In this document: positions 26,431 to 37,595 of the stretch, piece after piece
Position numbering within the stretch: the first letter of the stretch is position 1
Layout: each line of letters starts with the position of its first letter
From: Saccopteryx bilineata
Lineage: Eukaryota; Chordata; Mammalia; Chiroptera; Emballonuridae
Assembly (NCBI RefSeq): GCF_036850765.1
Contig: NC_089492.1
Coordinates: forward strand, 100,831,022 to 100,895,021
DNA: 64,000 nucleotides
Reading direction: 5' to 3'
The notes under the pieces: model-generated
The model's database searches: none
Told to the model about the DNA's origin: nothing
What the model saw: only the letters and a program-made list of their open reading frames with translations
Made by a program: the position numbers and the translations under genes

Positions 26431-27366
26431 ATTATCAGGATAGGAAAGATCTAGATATGTTGCACAGTGTTGAATACCATCATGGAAGTATTCCATAAAA
26501 TGCCCCTCGTATCAAAGGCACAATACCGCGTCAGATTTACCACAAGCTCTGATCCGCTACCACACCAACGCCCCCGCCTCCCTTAATCTGTGTCGCAGCA
26601 AAATAATGGGCGAGTGCGAATAGGGATCAGTAGCCAACGCTAGCAAAATAAATAGAAATAACCTAAATCACTGTCTCCATGCGGGCAGCCTTAACCCATC
26701 CATCTTTCACCTGCAGGGAGAAGACACCATGCAAGGCAAGCAATGGGGGTGGGGACCATGAATGGGTAGGTGTTCCAAGGAGAAACTATGCGTTTTCCCG
26801 GTGAAACTCTCCACCCCAGGGATGAGCGATTTGACTGCGAGAGGGAGCGGTATATGATATGCCACGCAGTGAAAGGATATCGGTCAAAAAAGCGAGGACC
26901 AGGGGACTGAGGAGTGGCTGGGTAGGGGGAGAACGGGGAAAAGGGGGAAACCCTCAGCAAACGCCACCCATACGTACGCAAATCGAGTCAGTCTGGCTCT
27001 GGACAGCGACTCGAGTGAAGGCCGGCCGCAGAACCCAAAGCTCTCAAGAAGAAAATGCGGTTCGATCGCCGTCGTATCCCGCCGAACTCTGCGCTCTGAC
27101 TCTTGCAGAACCACAACCTACCCAGAGCCGCCCAGAGCTGGTTTGCAGCACGCCGGTCTACGTAACCCCCGTCTAGCACGAGCACGAAGCCGATTTCACC
27201 ATTTTTACTGTGGTCAGATACGGATATCTTTTCTCCTCTGGGGTTTTTTAACCCACAAAAATATAAGCCTTTTGGTTCTTTGCTAGTATTCCGAGCTCCA
27301 GATGAGGCAGGGGAGAAGAAAATAAAGATAAGCAGTGTCCCACCGGCTCTGCCGCAGCTTCCTTAC

Positions 27367-27480
27367 CCTCCGGTCCGCCCTCACTCAAGGTGGCCACCAG
27401 CAAAATGGTGCAATGACGCGTGCTGTGCGGCCCGGTTGTCAAGGAGACACAAAAACCGGAAATGCGGATTTCGGGGAGGG
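27367..27480 (-). other. PREPL: Predicted PREPL non-coding first exon (5' UTR)
   Basis: The first coding exon of PREPL is at 25.4 kb, but the shared CpG-rich promoter is at 27.3-27.6 kb, so a non-coding exon is expected between them. On the minus strand the sequence GGACCGGAGG is followed by GTAAGG, a near-consensus donor, with GT at 27366-27365. I take this as the end of exon 1. The 5' end is not defined by the sequence, and 27480 is only a placeholder. Other donors in the island are possible. Confidence 0.45.
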
Positions 27481-27596
27481 CTAGGGCAGTGGGAGGGTGG
27501 GTCGGCGTCACAGGTCCTGACAGAAAAGAACTAGGCAAGGTCCTGGCAGGGGAGAGTTGTGGTGGCGGCCACTCAAGTGTAAGTGGCTCCAGCGGG

Positions 27597-27734
27597 ATGG
27601 AGTCTCGAGACACCGACGTCCGGGCCAGCGAGACAGAGCGCGCCCCGGGCGAGGGCCCGGCCAGCAGCGGCGCGGCTCCGGGGCCCGCAGTCTCATCGGC
27701 CTTGGGAGCAGCCCGGTGGAAGCTCCTGCGGCAG
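27597..27734 (+). CDS. CAMKMT: CAMKMT exon 1, coding part (residues 1-46)
   Basis: CAMKMT trimethylates Lys115 of calmodulin using S-adenosylmethionine. Seen: ATG at 27597 in a good context (G at -3 and +4), 46 codons starting MESRDTDVRASETERAPGEG and ending LGAARWKLLRQ, then donor GTAGGG at 27735. The start MESR and the end GAARWKLLRQ match human. The middle is Ala/Gly/Pro-rich, low in complexity and divergent, as expected for a disordered N-terminus. The exon ends in phase 0. It lies inside the CpG island, divergent from PREPL, and the two genes probably share the promoter. The 5' UTR start is not defined. Confidence 0.93.
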
Positions 27735-29187
27735 GTAGGGGAGAGCCCACTTACATCACCTTTGCCTCTGGCCACTCCCCTCACAGTTTTGTCGGGAGCC
27801 ACCTGAGAAGTGCGCCCTTTTTTTCACCCGAGCGTCCCATCGAAAGGCAGGAGTCCGGTGGGGTTATGCGGGGAAAGGGCAGTCCACGCTGAGTTCCCAG
27901 GAAACTCCGAGCGAAGTAGAAAACCCCTTTCTAGACATTTGTCCGCATCCAGGGGGACTTTTCTCCTTGCTCGCAGGTCGGACTGTTGGGACCGCCGCGT
28001 CCCACCTCACACTGCTTTTCTTTCCTGCTTTCGTTTTACTCCGTTCCTAGGTTTTCTTCTCCTTGCTTAACTCTCAACTGGGTTCTAGCCCAGAGTCTGG
28101 CCCCTGTCTGGGAGATCCACGTGGTTGACCGGGTTGGGGCTTGGACGTTGCACACCTTACCTCGGTTTCTCCCGTGACAGCGGAGAATGAAGGGCGTAGC
28201 AGCCAGAGCTGCCCCTCCCCTACGTCTCTTTCCCGGGATGTGAAAGTTACACGCGGACCTTGCAGTTTGAATTGATCGGCGAGATTCTCACTGTCCAAGG
28301 TGGAATAGTTTGTTTAATGGCGGTTATCCTCTCGTACTGCAAAGTTGCTGCTATTGGCTCGTCACTTCAGTCATGTGCAGGTTTGACAGATTTCTGATTT
28401 GACATCACCAACTCTTTCCAAACTGCTTGAAGTGAAATCTATGTATTGTTCTACACACTAGTGTTATGCTTCTGCCTGAGGCTTCCTACTGACAACTTTA
28501 CTCAAGAGGACACTTTCCATTACCGACTCTTGTATTTTGAGAAGAGTTTCCCAGATATTGCCACTTTACTTGAGATTGTGCAGTTAGTTAGTATTTTGGA
28601 GGTTGCTTTGTTTGCAGGATCACCTTTTCATACGGTGGCCTTCCAGTGCTGTCGTGATATAATTCAAAGATCATTTGTTTGCTGATGCATTGAAAGTCCT
28701 TCCAAAGCTGGTTTTGCTATTAATGTTACACATGGTATTATAGGATAATAAAGTGAGTGTCCTCATGAATCATTATAATAGGAACTTTCTATAATGAAGT
28801 AAACATCAGTTAAAGTCTAATTATGATAGTAAATGAGGGCCTTAAATTACTCAAATCTTATTGTGATAACTTCAGTGATTCTTAGTGTAGTAAAAACTCT
28901 AGTTGACAAGCACTTATGTTCATTCTGAATTGCTGTCTACATCAGACAAGTTTCAGCTATGGCTGCCATTAAACTCCACACAGGCTTTGGCATTTAAGGT
29001 TTCTGTATACATCCACCCTCTGCATAAGGTCTTTTTATCTTCTCTACTTGATGAATGACTGTTTATCCTTCAGACCTCCATTTCAATATCCTCTTTTCTG
29101 AAGCCTCTCCTAACTCTTCTGGATTGAGTTACTCTTTTGGTGAACCCCATGTCACATTATTTTATGGTCATTTGATCAGTGTCCACC

Positions 29188-29555
29188 TTTTTTTTTTTTT
29201 TTTTGTATTTTTTGAAGCTGGAAACCGGGAGGCAGTCAGACAGACTCCCGCATGCGCAGACAGGGATCCACCCGGCACGCCCACCAGGGGGCGATGCTCT
29301 GCCCATCCGGGGCGTCGCTTCTGTTGCGACCAGAGTCATTCTAGGCAGAGACCATGGAGCCATCCCCAGCGCTGGGGCCAACTTTGCTCCAATGGAGCCT
29401 TGGCTGCGGAAGGGGAAGAGAGAAACAGAGAGGAAGGAGAGGGGGAGGGGTGGAGAAGCAGATGGGCGCTTCTCCTGTGTGTCCTGGCTGGGAATCGAAC
29501 CCAGGACTTCTGCACGCCAGGCCGACGCTCTACCACTGAGCCAACCGTCCAGGGC
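29188..29555 (-). mobile_element. Type A tRNA-SINE
   Basis: Minus orientation with T17 tail complement, GAAGCTGGAAACCGGGAGGC and head complement GAGCCAACCGTCCAGGGC. No clear TSD. Confidence 0.9.
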
Positions 29556-30440
29556 TCTTTATTACAAGAATGGTAGTTTTTTTCTGGAAAAGATATTTTA
29601 TGAATCTTCATCCTTTGCACCTATCACAGGGCCTGGCTAGTGCTTTTTAGTAAATATTGTCAATTATTGTGTAAAACCTTAGAGTAAGGAAAGTCTCTAA
29701 GTGGTCCGTGGTACCTAGTCCTTAGTGTATTGTATCATTTAGCTACTGCTAAGTATCAAGTAACTACAACATTGCAATAACATACAACAGCAAGCATTAA
29801 TTCTGTTTGTGTATCTATGGGTCACCTGAAAGTTAACTGATATAGGCTGTGATCATTTGCGTGGCTCCATGCTGCATTCTTGGTCCACATCTCTCTAATC
29901 CTTGGACCAGTTGGCTGCATGTTCTCATGGTAATGGCAGGAGTATAAGAGAGAAAGCTCAACCCCTGAGACACATTTCAAGCCCTGCTAATATCCTCTTG
30001 GCCAAAGTAAAATACTTGGTTTAAGGTTAACTTGGCCTAAGGTTAAGGACTCTTTCTTGGAGGGGGCAAAGCAGGAGGATAATATTGTTTTATTATATGT
30101 AATAGAATCTGTCATGTATTTTAAAAATTTGTAGGCTCTTAGTAAATATGTTTCAAATGAACAGACCATCTTTTATGCATCCAGAACTGGAGAGCTGTGA
30201 AGAATCTATACAGAGCTAGAGATATACAACTCTCTTAGGGGATATCTTCATGATATATGCTTATATCTGCTTGTTTTGGCCTTTACAATTCTGTCTTTCC
30301 ACTACCCTATAGGGCTCTGATGCTATCTCCTGGCCCTTCACTTTAACTGTTCAATATTTTCTGTTTTATAATTAACATTTTTGAAAGAAAATCTGGTTGA
30401 CCTAGTTCATTATTTGATACCAGGTAATATGATAAATTAT

Positions 30441-31013
30441 AGGAGGTCCTTGTGTTACAACAGTCTAGACATGCCAACTTTCAAGTTTACAATGCTCACT
30501 CCCATAATAACTTAAAAAATTTGAGACATGAATGTTTTGGCTTATGCCAGTGGTTCTCAACCTTTCTAATGCCGTGACCCCGCAATACAGTTCCTCATGT
30601 TGCGGTGACCCCAAACCAAAAAATAATTTTGGTGGCTACTTCATAACTAATTTTGCTACAGTTATGATTCGGAATGTAAATACCTGATATGCATTATGTA
30701 TTTTCCGATGGCTTTAGGCGACCCCGCTGGGGTCGCGACCCGCAGGTTGAGAACCGCTGGCTTATGCCATTAGCATCGTACTTACTGACTATGCCACGCA
30801 GTGGTTGGTTGCGCTTGGGAGAAGAATATGCAGTAATGCGGCATACGAGTGAGAGGATTGACATCCTGCGGTATGCTTACCTATGCCATCTTGGACTGTA
30901 GAAAGGGCAAGTATTCCATTTGTATTAGGCTAGGATGTGTTTCACTTTATATCAAAATTCGGGTTATGTCACTGTCGTAGGAATGGAACTGTGTTGTAAC
31001 CTGAGGACCCCCG
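30441..31013 (-). mobile_element. Tigger/mariner-like element split by a hAT
   Basis: Second copy of the 21701-22051 family, inverted: begins AGGAGGTCCTTGTGTTAC and ends AACCTGAGGACCCCCG before TA. Removing the nested hAT plus one TSD (220 bp) leaves 353 bp, matching the 351-bp copy. Confidence 0.85.
30548..30759 (-). mobile_element. Short hAT element (family 2) with perfect 8-bp TSD
   Basis: 212 bp. Ends CAGTGGTTCTCAACCTTTCT and (reverse complement) CAGCGGTTCTCAACCTGCGG. GCTTATGC is exact at 30540-30547 and 30760-30767. Similar to short hAT (Charlie/SPIN-like) families known in several mammals. The family name is uncertain. Confidence 0.92.
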
Positions 31014-31589
31014 TACTGACTTTTGAGTCTAGGACTTACTTTAATCAGAGGAGGTCTGGAAGTCTATGGATCAATATCAATACAGGCATGGATCATGTTC
31101 TGTTTTTCTTTTTGTTGGGTCTCATTACCTGGATGCAAAGATGGCTATTGGCAACTATAGACTTTTATCATCCAGCCAACTAGTGATCCAGAAGAAGTGA
31201 CTCTTTTTGCCATAACCCAAATTATTTCCTCCAAACGACTCTAATAGGCAAAGGTTGGACCAGTTGCTGTGCCAGGAAAATGGGGCACTTTGGCTAGCAG
31301 GTCATCAGCCCATGGTTACCAGGAAAGATAACAACCCCACCATATTAGACGGAGTGAGGGAGAAGTAGTTCCCAAAAGCAAGGGATGTAGGGCAGATGAA
31401 AAAGTAGCAGTGACCATTACCTGCTTACTGATACCTACAGAATGAATAATCTTGCCTAGAAGTCTGAATAGTTGGCAGAAGAATTCCATTGATGGAATAT
31501 TTCACAGTACAATTTAAGTTAAAGCAGGATGCTATATGTTTAAGACTATCAATGCTGACACAGTATGATTTCTGGAATAGAATTTAATA

Positions 31590-31730
31590 CAATTTTATTT
31601 TAGGCCCAGATCTGCTCTTAATTATATGTATGATCGTGAACAACCTCTTTGGACCTCAGTTTTCTCTTTTGTAAATAAGAGAGTTGGATTAGATTTCTTT
31701 AAAATCTCTTCCATCTCTGATTGTTTTAAA
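31590..31730 (+). mobile_element. MIR SINE fragment
   Basis: CAACCTCTTTGGACCTCAGT then TTTTGTAAATAAGAGAGTTGG resembles the MIR 3' half. Confidence 0.65.
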
Positions 31731-31797
31731 GTGAAATTATTTTCCAGGGTTAGAAATAATTTGTTTTCTATTTTCTAATCCTGTTATTTTGTACTTT

Positions 31798-32189
31798 ATT
31801 TTTTTATTTAATTTTATTTTTGTGTGTGTAAGAGAGAGACAGACTTATAGGGGCAGAGAGACAGGAAGGGAGAGAGATGAGAAACATCAACTCATAGTTG
31901 TTCATTGATTGCTTTTTCATATGTGCCTTGACAGGTGGTCTTCAGCTGAGTCAGTGACCCCTTGTTCAAGCCAGAAACCTTGGGCTCAAGCCAGTGAACT
32001 TGAGCTTCAAGCCAGTGACCTTTGGACTCAAGCCAGCGACCTTTGGGCTCAAGCCAGCGACCATGGGGTCATGTCTATAATTGCATGCTCAAGCCAGTAA
32101 CCCCATGCTTAAACTGGTGAACCTGCACTCAAGCCAAGTGACCTCGGGGTTTTGAACGCTCTATTCACTGTGCCATCACCTGATCAGGC
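31798..32189 (-). mobile_element. Type B tRNA-SINE
   Basis: Minus orientation. Several tandem copies of a CTCAAGCCAG(T/C)GACC unit make the body long. The head complement ends ATCACCTGATCAGGC. Confidence 0.85.
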
Positions 32190-32374
32190 AACAAAATGTC
32201 TTTACAACTATTCTTACCTGAAGAGTTGCAGCAATGTTGTTAACTCCAATCTTTCTTTTCAAATCTCATGTTAGTGTATCTGATTAGCCAAAATCACATC
32301 TGTAACTCCGGCTGTCAGAGATTATGGGAAATGTAGTTTCTAGTTTCCAGCTTTATACATAGAAAGATATTTTA

Positions 32375-32758
32375 TTATTTTATTATTTTATTTTTTTTAA
32401 TTATTCTGAAGTTGGAAACAGGGAGGCAGTCAGACAGACTCCCGCATGCACCCAACCGGGATCCACCCGGCATGCCCACCAGGGGGCGATGCTCTGCCCA
32501 TCTGGGGCATTGCTCTGTTGCAACCAGAGCCATTCTAGTGCCTGAGGCAGAGGCCACAGAGCCATCCTCAGCGCCGGGCCAACTTTGCTCCAATGGAGCC
32601 TTGGCTGCGGGAGGGGAAGAGAGAGACAGAGAGGAAGGAGAGGGGGAGGGGTGGAGAAGCAGATGGGTGTTTTTCCTGTGTGCCCTGGCCAGGAATCGAA
32701 CCTGGGACTCCTGCATGCCAAGCCGACGCTCTACCACTGAGCGAACCGGCCAGGGCCT
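32375..32758 (-). mobile_element. Type A tRNA-SINE with 16-bp TSD
   Basis: ATAGAAAGATATTTTA (32359-32374) and ATAGAACGATATTTTA (32759-32774) differ at one base. Full-length body. Confidence 0.92.
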
Positions 32759-32829
32759 ATAGAACGATATTTTAGATGTTAGAATGGATGTTTGATACCA
32801 GTCTCCCATATTCTCCACAAACAGAGCTT

Positions 32830-33420
32830 TTAAGGGTTCAGGCTTTGTAGTCAAACTGTCTGGATTTGAACTCTGAGTTTGCCTCTTAATAGCTCTCTGG
32901 TCCCTGGCGGGTTGGCTCAGCGGTAGAGCGTCGACCTGGCGTGCGGGGGACCCGGGTTTGATTCCCGGCCAGGGCACATAGGAGAAGCGCCCATTTGCTT
33001 CTCCACCCCCACCCCCTCCTTCCTCTCTGTCTCTCTCTTCCCCTCCCGCAGCCGAGGCTCTATTGGAGCAAGGATGTCCTGGGCGCTGGGGATGGCTCCT
33101 TGGCCTCTGCCCCAGGCGCTAGAGTGGCTCTGGTTGCGGCAGAGCGAAGCCCCGGAGGGGCAGAGCATCGCCCCCTGGTGGGCAGAGCGTCGCCCCTGGT
33201 GGGCGTGCCGGGTGGATCCCGGTCGGGCGCATGCGGGAGTCTGTCTGACTGTCTCTCCCCGTTTCCAGCTTCAGAAAAATACAAAAAAAAAAAAAAAAAT
33301 AGCTCTCTGATTGAACAAGTTAACAAATGAATCCCTTTATCTCAGTTTCCTCTCTCACATAATGGGTATCTAAACCATAGGGTTATTTGAGGATTTAAAG
33401 AAAAATGTGGTAAGATTTGG
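32830..33420 (+). mobile_element. MIR SINE split by a type A SINE
   Basis: GTCAAACTGTCTGGATTTGA lies left and TTTATCTCAGTTTCCTCTCT with ATAGGGTTATTTGAGGATT lies right of the insertion. Together they form one forward MIR. Confidence 0.82.
32900..33297 (+). mobile_element. Type A tRNA-SINE inserted in MIR, exact 12-bp TSD
   Basis: AATAGCTCTCTG at 32888-32899 and 33298-33309. Near-consensus body, B box GGTTTGATTCCC and an A17 tail. Confidence 0.93.
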
Positions 33421-33459
33421 ATTAATTCTTATTTAGACTTTTGTGTAATTTGCTGGTGA

Positions 33460-34140
33460 GCAATGTGGACCTGGAGTTTTCTTTGTGGTAAGATTTTTAT
33501 TAATGCATTCTATTTTTAAAGTAGTTTAGTAGGACTGTTTAGACTTTCTTTTTCTTCTTATGTCAATTTTGATAATTGTATTTTTCTAGGAATTTGCTCA
33601 TTTTATCTAAATTTTCAAAGTTAGTTTTCATAATATCCTTTTGCTATTTATTAATGCATGTAGGATATATAGTAATCTTCCTATGTCATATTGATACTTA
33701 AATCTTCTTTCTTTTTTTCCTTATTGGTCTCATCAAGGATTTATCAGTTTTATTAATCTCTTCAATGGATCAACTTTTGGTGTTGTTAGTTCTCCCTGCT
33801 ATCCTGCTGTTTCTTTTTTACTTTATTAACTTCTACTCTTTTCGGAACTTGATTTGCTGCTGCTTCTAATGTTTGCAATGGATACTTAGTTTACTGATTT
33901 TTAGCCTTTCCATAAATATCCCTTTAAGCATGGATTTAGCTGCATTTTATATATTTTGAACTGTGTTTTTATTATCATTTAGTTCAAAATACCTTCTAAT
34001 TTCTTTCTTTCTTCCTTTTTTGGTTCACAAGGTTATTTAGAAGTATATATATTGCTTACTTTTTAAATATATTTGTAGTTTTAGATTTTTTAGTTATTTT
34101 TTATTTGTTTATGACTATTAGGATGTTTTATATCTTTTTA
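33460..34140 (-). mobile_element. Old L1 ORF2 fragment
   Basis: Reverse orientation. TCTTCAATGGATCAACTTTT, ATCTAAATTTTCAAAG and TTTTATATATTTTGAACTGT match antisense L1 ORF2. The DNA from 34140 to about 34720 looks like a LINE-type 3' segment but is not assigned. Confidence 0.7.
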
Positions 34141-34818
34141 AAAACTTTCTATAATGGAAACATCAAACATATACAAAATTAGAGAAAATAGTTTAACAAT
34201 CATTCATGTATCCATAACCTTTAACAGTTTTTAACTTCTGACTAATTTTATTTCATCTCTGGTCTCTCATGACACAATCAACCCTGATTATTTTGAAGTA
34301 AGTCTCAGATATCATGTCAGAGTTTTCAGTAAATATTTTAGTGTGTATCTATACAAGATGACATTTAAAAACGTAACTACAATGCCATATCACACCCAGA
34401 ATAAATTCTTAATGTCATGAACTATCTGGTCAGTTTTTCTCCTTTATCTCTTAATTTTTCTTTATAATTTGTTTATTTTGAAACAGGATCAAAACAAGGT
34501 CCAAACGTTGTTATTGGTTGATATATTTCTTAAGACTTTTTAATCTAGATGCTCCCTCTATATGTCTCTTTTCAACCCCTGTCATTTATTTATTGAAGAA
34601 ACTGGGCTTTTGTCCTGCAGAGTTTCTCATAATTTGAATTTTGCTTATTGCACTTGATGATGATGTTTAATGTGTTCCTCTATCCCCATATTTTCTATTT
34701 TCTATAAAATATAGCAACTCAATCAAATTCAGATTTGATGTTTTTGTTTTGTTTGGTTGGTCAAGATGATGGTGTTGTGTACTTTCATCAGTAATCACAG
34801 TGATGTCTGGTTATTTTT

Positions 34819-35152
34819 TTTAGTGTGTGTGTGTGAGAGAGAGAGACAGACAGATGGAAATGAGAGAGATGAGAAGCATCAATTCTTCGTTGTGGCACCT
34901 TAGTTGCTCATTGATTGCTTCTCATATGTGCCTTGACTGGGGGACTCCAGCCAAGCCTTTGCTCAAGCCAGTGATCTTGGCCTTCAAGCCAGTGACCTTC
35001 AGGCCCAAGCCAGTGACCATGGGACCATGTGTATGATTCCATGCTCAAGCCAGTGTCCTCGTGCTCAAGCTGGTGACCTCAGGGTTTTGAACCTGGGCCC
35101 TCAGCATCCCAGGCTGGTGCTCTATATATTGTGCCACTGTCTGGTCAAGCTA
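34819..35152 (-). mobile_element. Type B tRNA-SINE
   Basis: Minus orientation with GA-rich start, CAAGCCAGTGACC units and end GTCTGGTCAAGC. GTTATTTTT flanks both sides as the TSD. Confidence 0.87.
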
Positions 35153-35338
35153 GTTATTTTTCTTACTAGTTTTCAAAATAATAAGTTGGTTCTCTAGCAT
35201 CCTTTCATGATCATCAATAAGGCATTTTGAAAAATGCCATTATGAACTAATGTGTTTCAGTTTTATTACATGTATTCTTTGTTAATACTCACCCTGTCCC
35301 ATCTTTGGCAATGAACCCTATTCAGATTGGCTGCTTAA

Positions 35339-35682
35339 TGTTGGGAACCAAATAAATAAACAGGGTATTTTTTTTGCAATCTGGACAGAGGTGCTGGCCC
35401 AAACCCCACCTCATTTGCCTAGTTAACAAAGAGCTACACCTGATTCTCATTTGTCTCACCCATGTTCTCCAAAGGAGGCTGGAAGCTAGTTTCTTACTAG
35501 TGTAAAGTAGATTTAGAATGGTATGGTGGGGATTGTCTTTGAGTTGCCTTGGAAACTTATTTGAATTGCTGATGGACCACATTTTTTCTATGAATAAAAG
35601 TGGATGTGCTTCTGGGAGCATGAACTTTACGGCTAATGAACAGTAGAAACTGTTTGCCTTGGCGTCCTCCTGAACCCATCCA

Positions 35683-35730
<48 letters not shown>

Positions 35731-35836
35731 ATCTATCTATCTATCTATATCTTTAAGTTTCCTATCATTTATTTCAATTCCATACCTTTTCCCGTTCAGG
35801 ACCCCGGTATATTCTTCTTGTGCCAAGACCGTGACA
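35339..35836 (+). mobile_element. Solo LTR with exact 6-bp TSD
   Basis: 498 bp starting TGTTGGGAACC and ending GACCGTGACA (TG...CA). GCTTAA is exact at 35333-35338 and 35837-35842. AATAAA sites occur at 35350 and about 35595. A 6-bp TSD suggests a class II (ERVK-like) LTR. No internal retroviral genes are present, so it is a recombined solo LTR. A TATC microsatellite sits inside it. Confidence 0.82.
35682..35748. repeat. TATC microsatellite
   Basis: About 16 units of ATCT with one TATCATC interruption, inside the solo LTR. Confidence 0.95.
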
Positions 35837-35854
35837 GCTTAATACTTTTAATAC

Positions 35855-36325
35855 TGTTGTATTGGAACAGTGAGAAACAGATGTTTTTGCCACACAATTA
35901 AGTAGCCAAATTAAGGAGTCTTTATTCAAAGCCGACGACTGCAGGGAGACCTAAGTCATTCCAATCGTGTGGCAGATCTAAGGTCATTCAAATGGTGTGG
36001 CACTGAAAACAGTTTTGGGCTAGCTTTTAAAGACAAAATTACATACTGATTGGGGAAAGGGGAGGAGGGGAAGCCTACAGTAAAACAAAGCAGTGAAACA
36101 AGCTCTTTTACAATATTTATCTATAAGATTAATTCAGGGAGAAACATTTTGGGAATATCTGCAACCTTGCAGAACTATCCAAGGCCACAGCCTGGGAAAC
36201 TAGCCTCAAGGCCAGGGGCAGAGAGTCTTTTAGAAAAAGTTAAGTTCTGCTAAAAATCTCTTTGTTTAGAGAACGTTAAGTTCTGCCAAAAGTTACTCAT
36301 GCTAAGAGCCTTTCTTTTCTACATT
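35855..36325 (-). mobile_element. Probable second LTR, minus orientation
   Basis: Read on the minus strand it has a TTTAAAAG box, then TGAATAAAGACTCC (poly-A signal) about 110 bp later and a short R/U5-like end with CTCACTGTTCC. This layout is LTR-like. Neither edge has a clear TSD, and the start is only 12 bp from the neighbour's TSD, so its limits are uncertain. Confidence 0.6.
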
Positions 36326-36376
36326 TGAAATATGGCTTTTGTTTTCTTGTGTAGAATGTTTCAGGCTCATCTTATA

Positions 36377-36495
36377 CAGTATGGGGCAAAAGCAGGTTTA
36401 CAGTTGTGAGCATGTAAAACAGTTTGTTGTGGCATTATTTATTATTGTATTATTTTCCATACAAACAACTGCAAACCTGCTTTTGCCCCAGCCTG
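36377..36495. mobile_element. Palindromic mariner MITE (119 bp) with TA TSD
   Basis: TIRs of 31 bp with 3 mismatches: left begins CAGTATGGGGCAAAAGCAGG and right (reverse complement) begins CAGGCTGGGGCAAAAGCAGG. TA at 36375-36376 and 36496-36497. RNA from it would form a near-perfect hairpin with a ~57-nt loop. Confidence 0.92.
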
Positions 36496-37004
36496 TACAG
36501 TTCCTGCCATTTTATAACTAAATACAATGGGTTTGCCACTTGGGGTGTTCTATTCAAGAACAAGACATGGCTGTTAGGTAGTTTTATTTACTTGCCTCAA
36601 GTAAAGGTGACAAGGGATTCACATCTAAACCTCTGTCTCCCTGAAAAGAGCTTTCACTATTGCTTATACACACTATCTGGTTAATTACATGTTGGTTTCT
36701 TCTTTGCAGTTGCTATACTTGTCCTTGGGTTCTAGTCCAGCTTATTTGGTTACAGTTAGGTCTGCAAAATACTGTGTTACATTTTAACATTTAGCAAAAA
36801 TAGCATTTAGTAAGAACCCTCCAGGCCTAGAGACTCTTGTGCTATCTAACAGTTTCTCCAGGGGCCTTATTTTGTTGTAATTGAAAATAGTATTTAGAGA
36901 TGGCAACATGTGCTCATTGCTGATGATAGTTGGTCATTGTTTCTACACTTTTTCAGTGGTCAGATGTGGGAAAGGCACGTAGAATGTGAAAAAAATGCAA
37001 TAAG

Positions 37005-37189
37005 CCATGGCTTGGTTGGAGTGAGCTGGCCTTGGGCACTGATGATGGCTCCATGGCCTCCATCTCAGGTGCTAAAAAATGGCTCTGGTTGCAACAGAGC
37101 AAGGGCCCCAGATGGGCAGAGCATCGCCCCCTAGTGGGCATGCCGGGTGGATCCCAGTCAGGGGAGTCTCTGTCTGCCTCCCCTCCTCT

Positions 37190-37224
<35 letters not shown>
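37005..37224 (+). mobile_element. Type A tRNA-SINE, 5'-truncated and diverged
   Basis: The 3' half only: GATGGCTCCATGGCCTCC, GCAGAGCATCGCCCCCTAGT, GGGTGGATCCCAGTCAGG, then a 25-base A run. The head is missing or replaced. Confidence 0.82.
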
Positions 37225-37357
37225 GAAGGAATATATCATTCAGATTCAGAGCCACAGGATTTTTACTTAACTTTATTAATCTCACAGTTTTATCTCCTTT
37301 CCCTTACACTTAAAAACCCAATTTTCAATACCAACAAAATTTCATTTGATTTATCTT

Positions 37358-37360
<3 letters not shown>

Positions 37361-37396
<36 letters not shown>

Positions 37397-37408
37397 GCGC
37401 GCGCGCGG
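37361..37408. repeat. (AC)17(GC)6 microsatellite
   Basis: Uninterrupted alternating purine-pyrimidine: AC dinucleotides 37361-37394, then GC dinucleotides to about 37406. A Z-DNA-prone tract. Confidence 0.93.
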
Positions 37409-37595
37409 GCGCTCCACGTGTGGACAGGCTCAGAATAAGATATCTGCCCCTGCTTTACTCTCCAATTCTACAAATTGTAAAAGGTGTTGCTGTATCTCAG
37501 CTCGTTCTTTTGGAATTGACAAATGTCCCACAGTAAAAGTGTCTGCAAAAGCCCAGCTCACTTCTCTAGATTTATCTCCTTTTAAAGATATTAAA

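Larger units (their letters stand above)
27100..28150. promoter_or_regulatory. CpG island and divergent PREPL/CAMKMT promoter
   Basis: This is the only long stretch in the window that is both GC-rich and full of CpG. It covers CAMKMT exon 1 and the inferred PREPL exon 1, less than 250 bp apart on opposite strands, and there is no TATA box in the gap. Visible motifs include an ETS-type ACCGGAAAT at about 27454-27462 and a YY1-like CAAAATGG at about 27401. Both are typical of TATA-less housekeeping promoters. The boundaries are judged by eye. Long open frames on both strands here (up to ~180 codons) come from low stop density in GC-rich DNA. CpG enrichment begins more weakly near 26.5 kb. Confidence 0.8.

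Noticed and set aside
27248..27802. 184-codon minus-strand frame across the CpG island
   Set aside because: It is antisense to CAMKMT exon 1, crosses the inferred PREPL exon 1 donor and reflects low stop density. I recognise no protein family.
32375..32977. 200-codon open frame and similar 90-150 codon frames at 18673, 29179, 41664, 42142 and 58857
   Set aside because: They lie inside type A SINEs and recur in every copy because the SINE body is GC-rich and lacks stops. No gene evidence.
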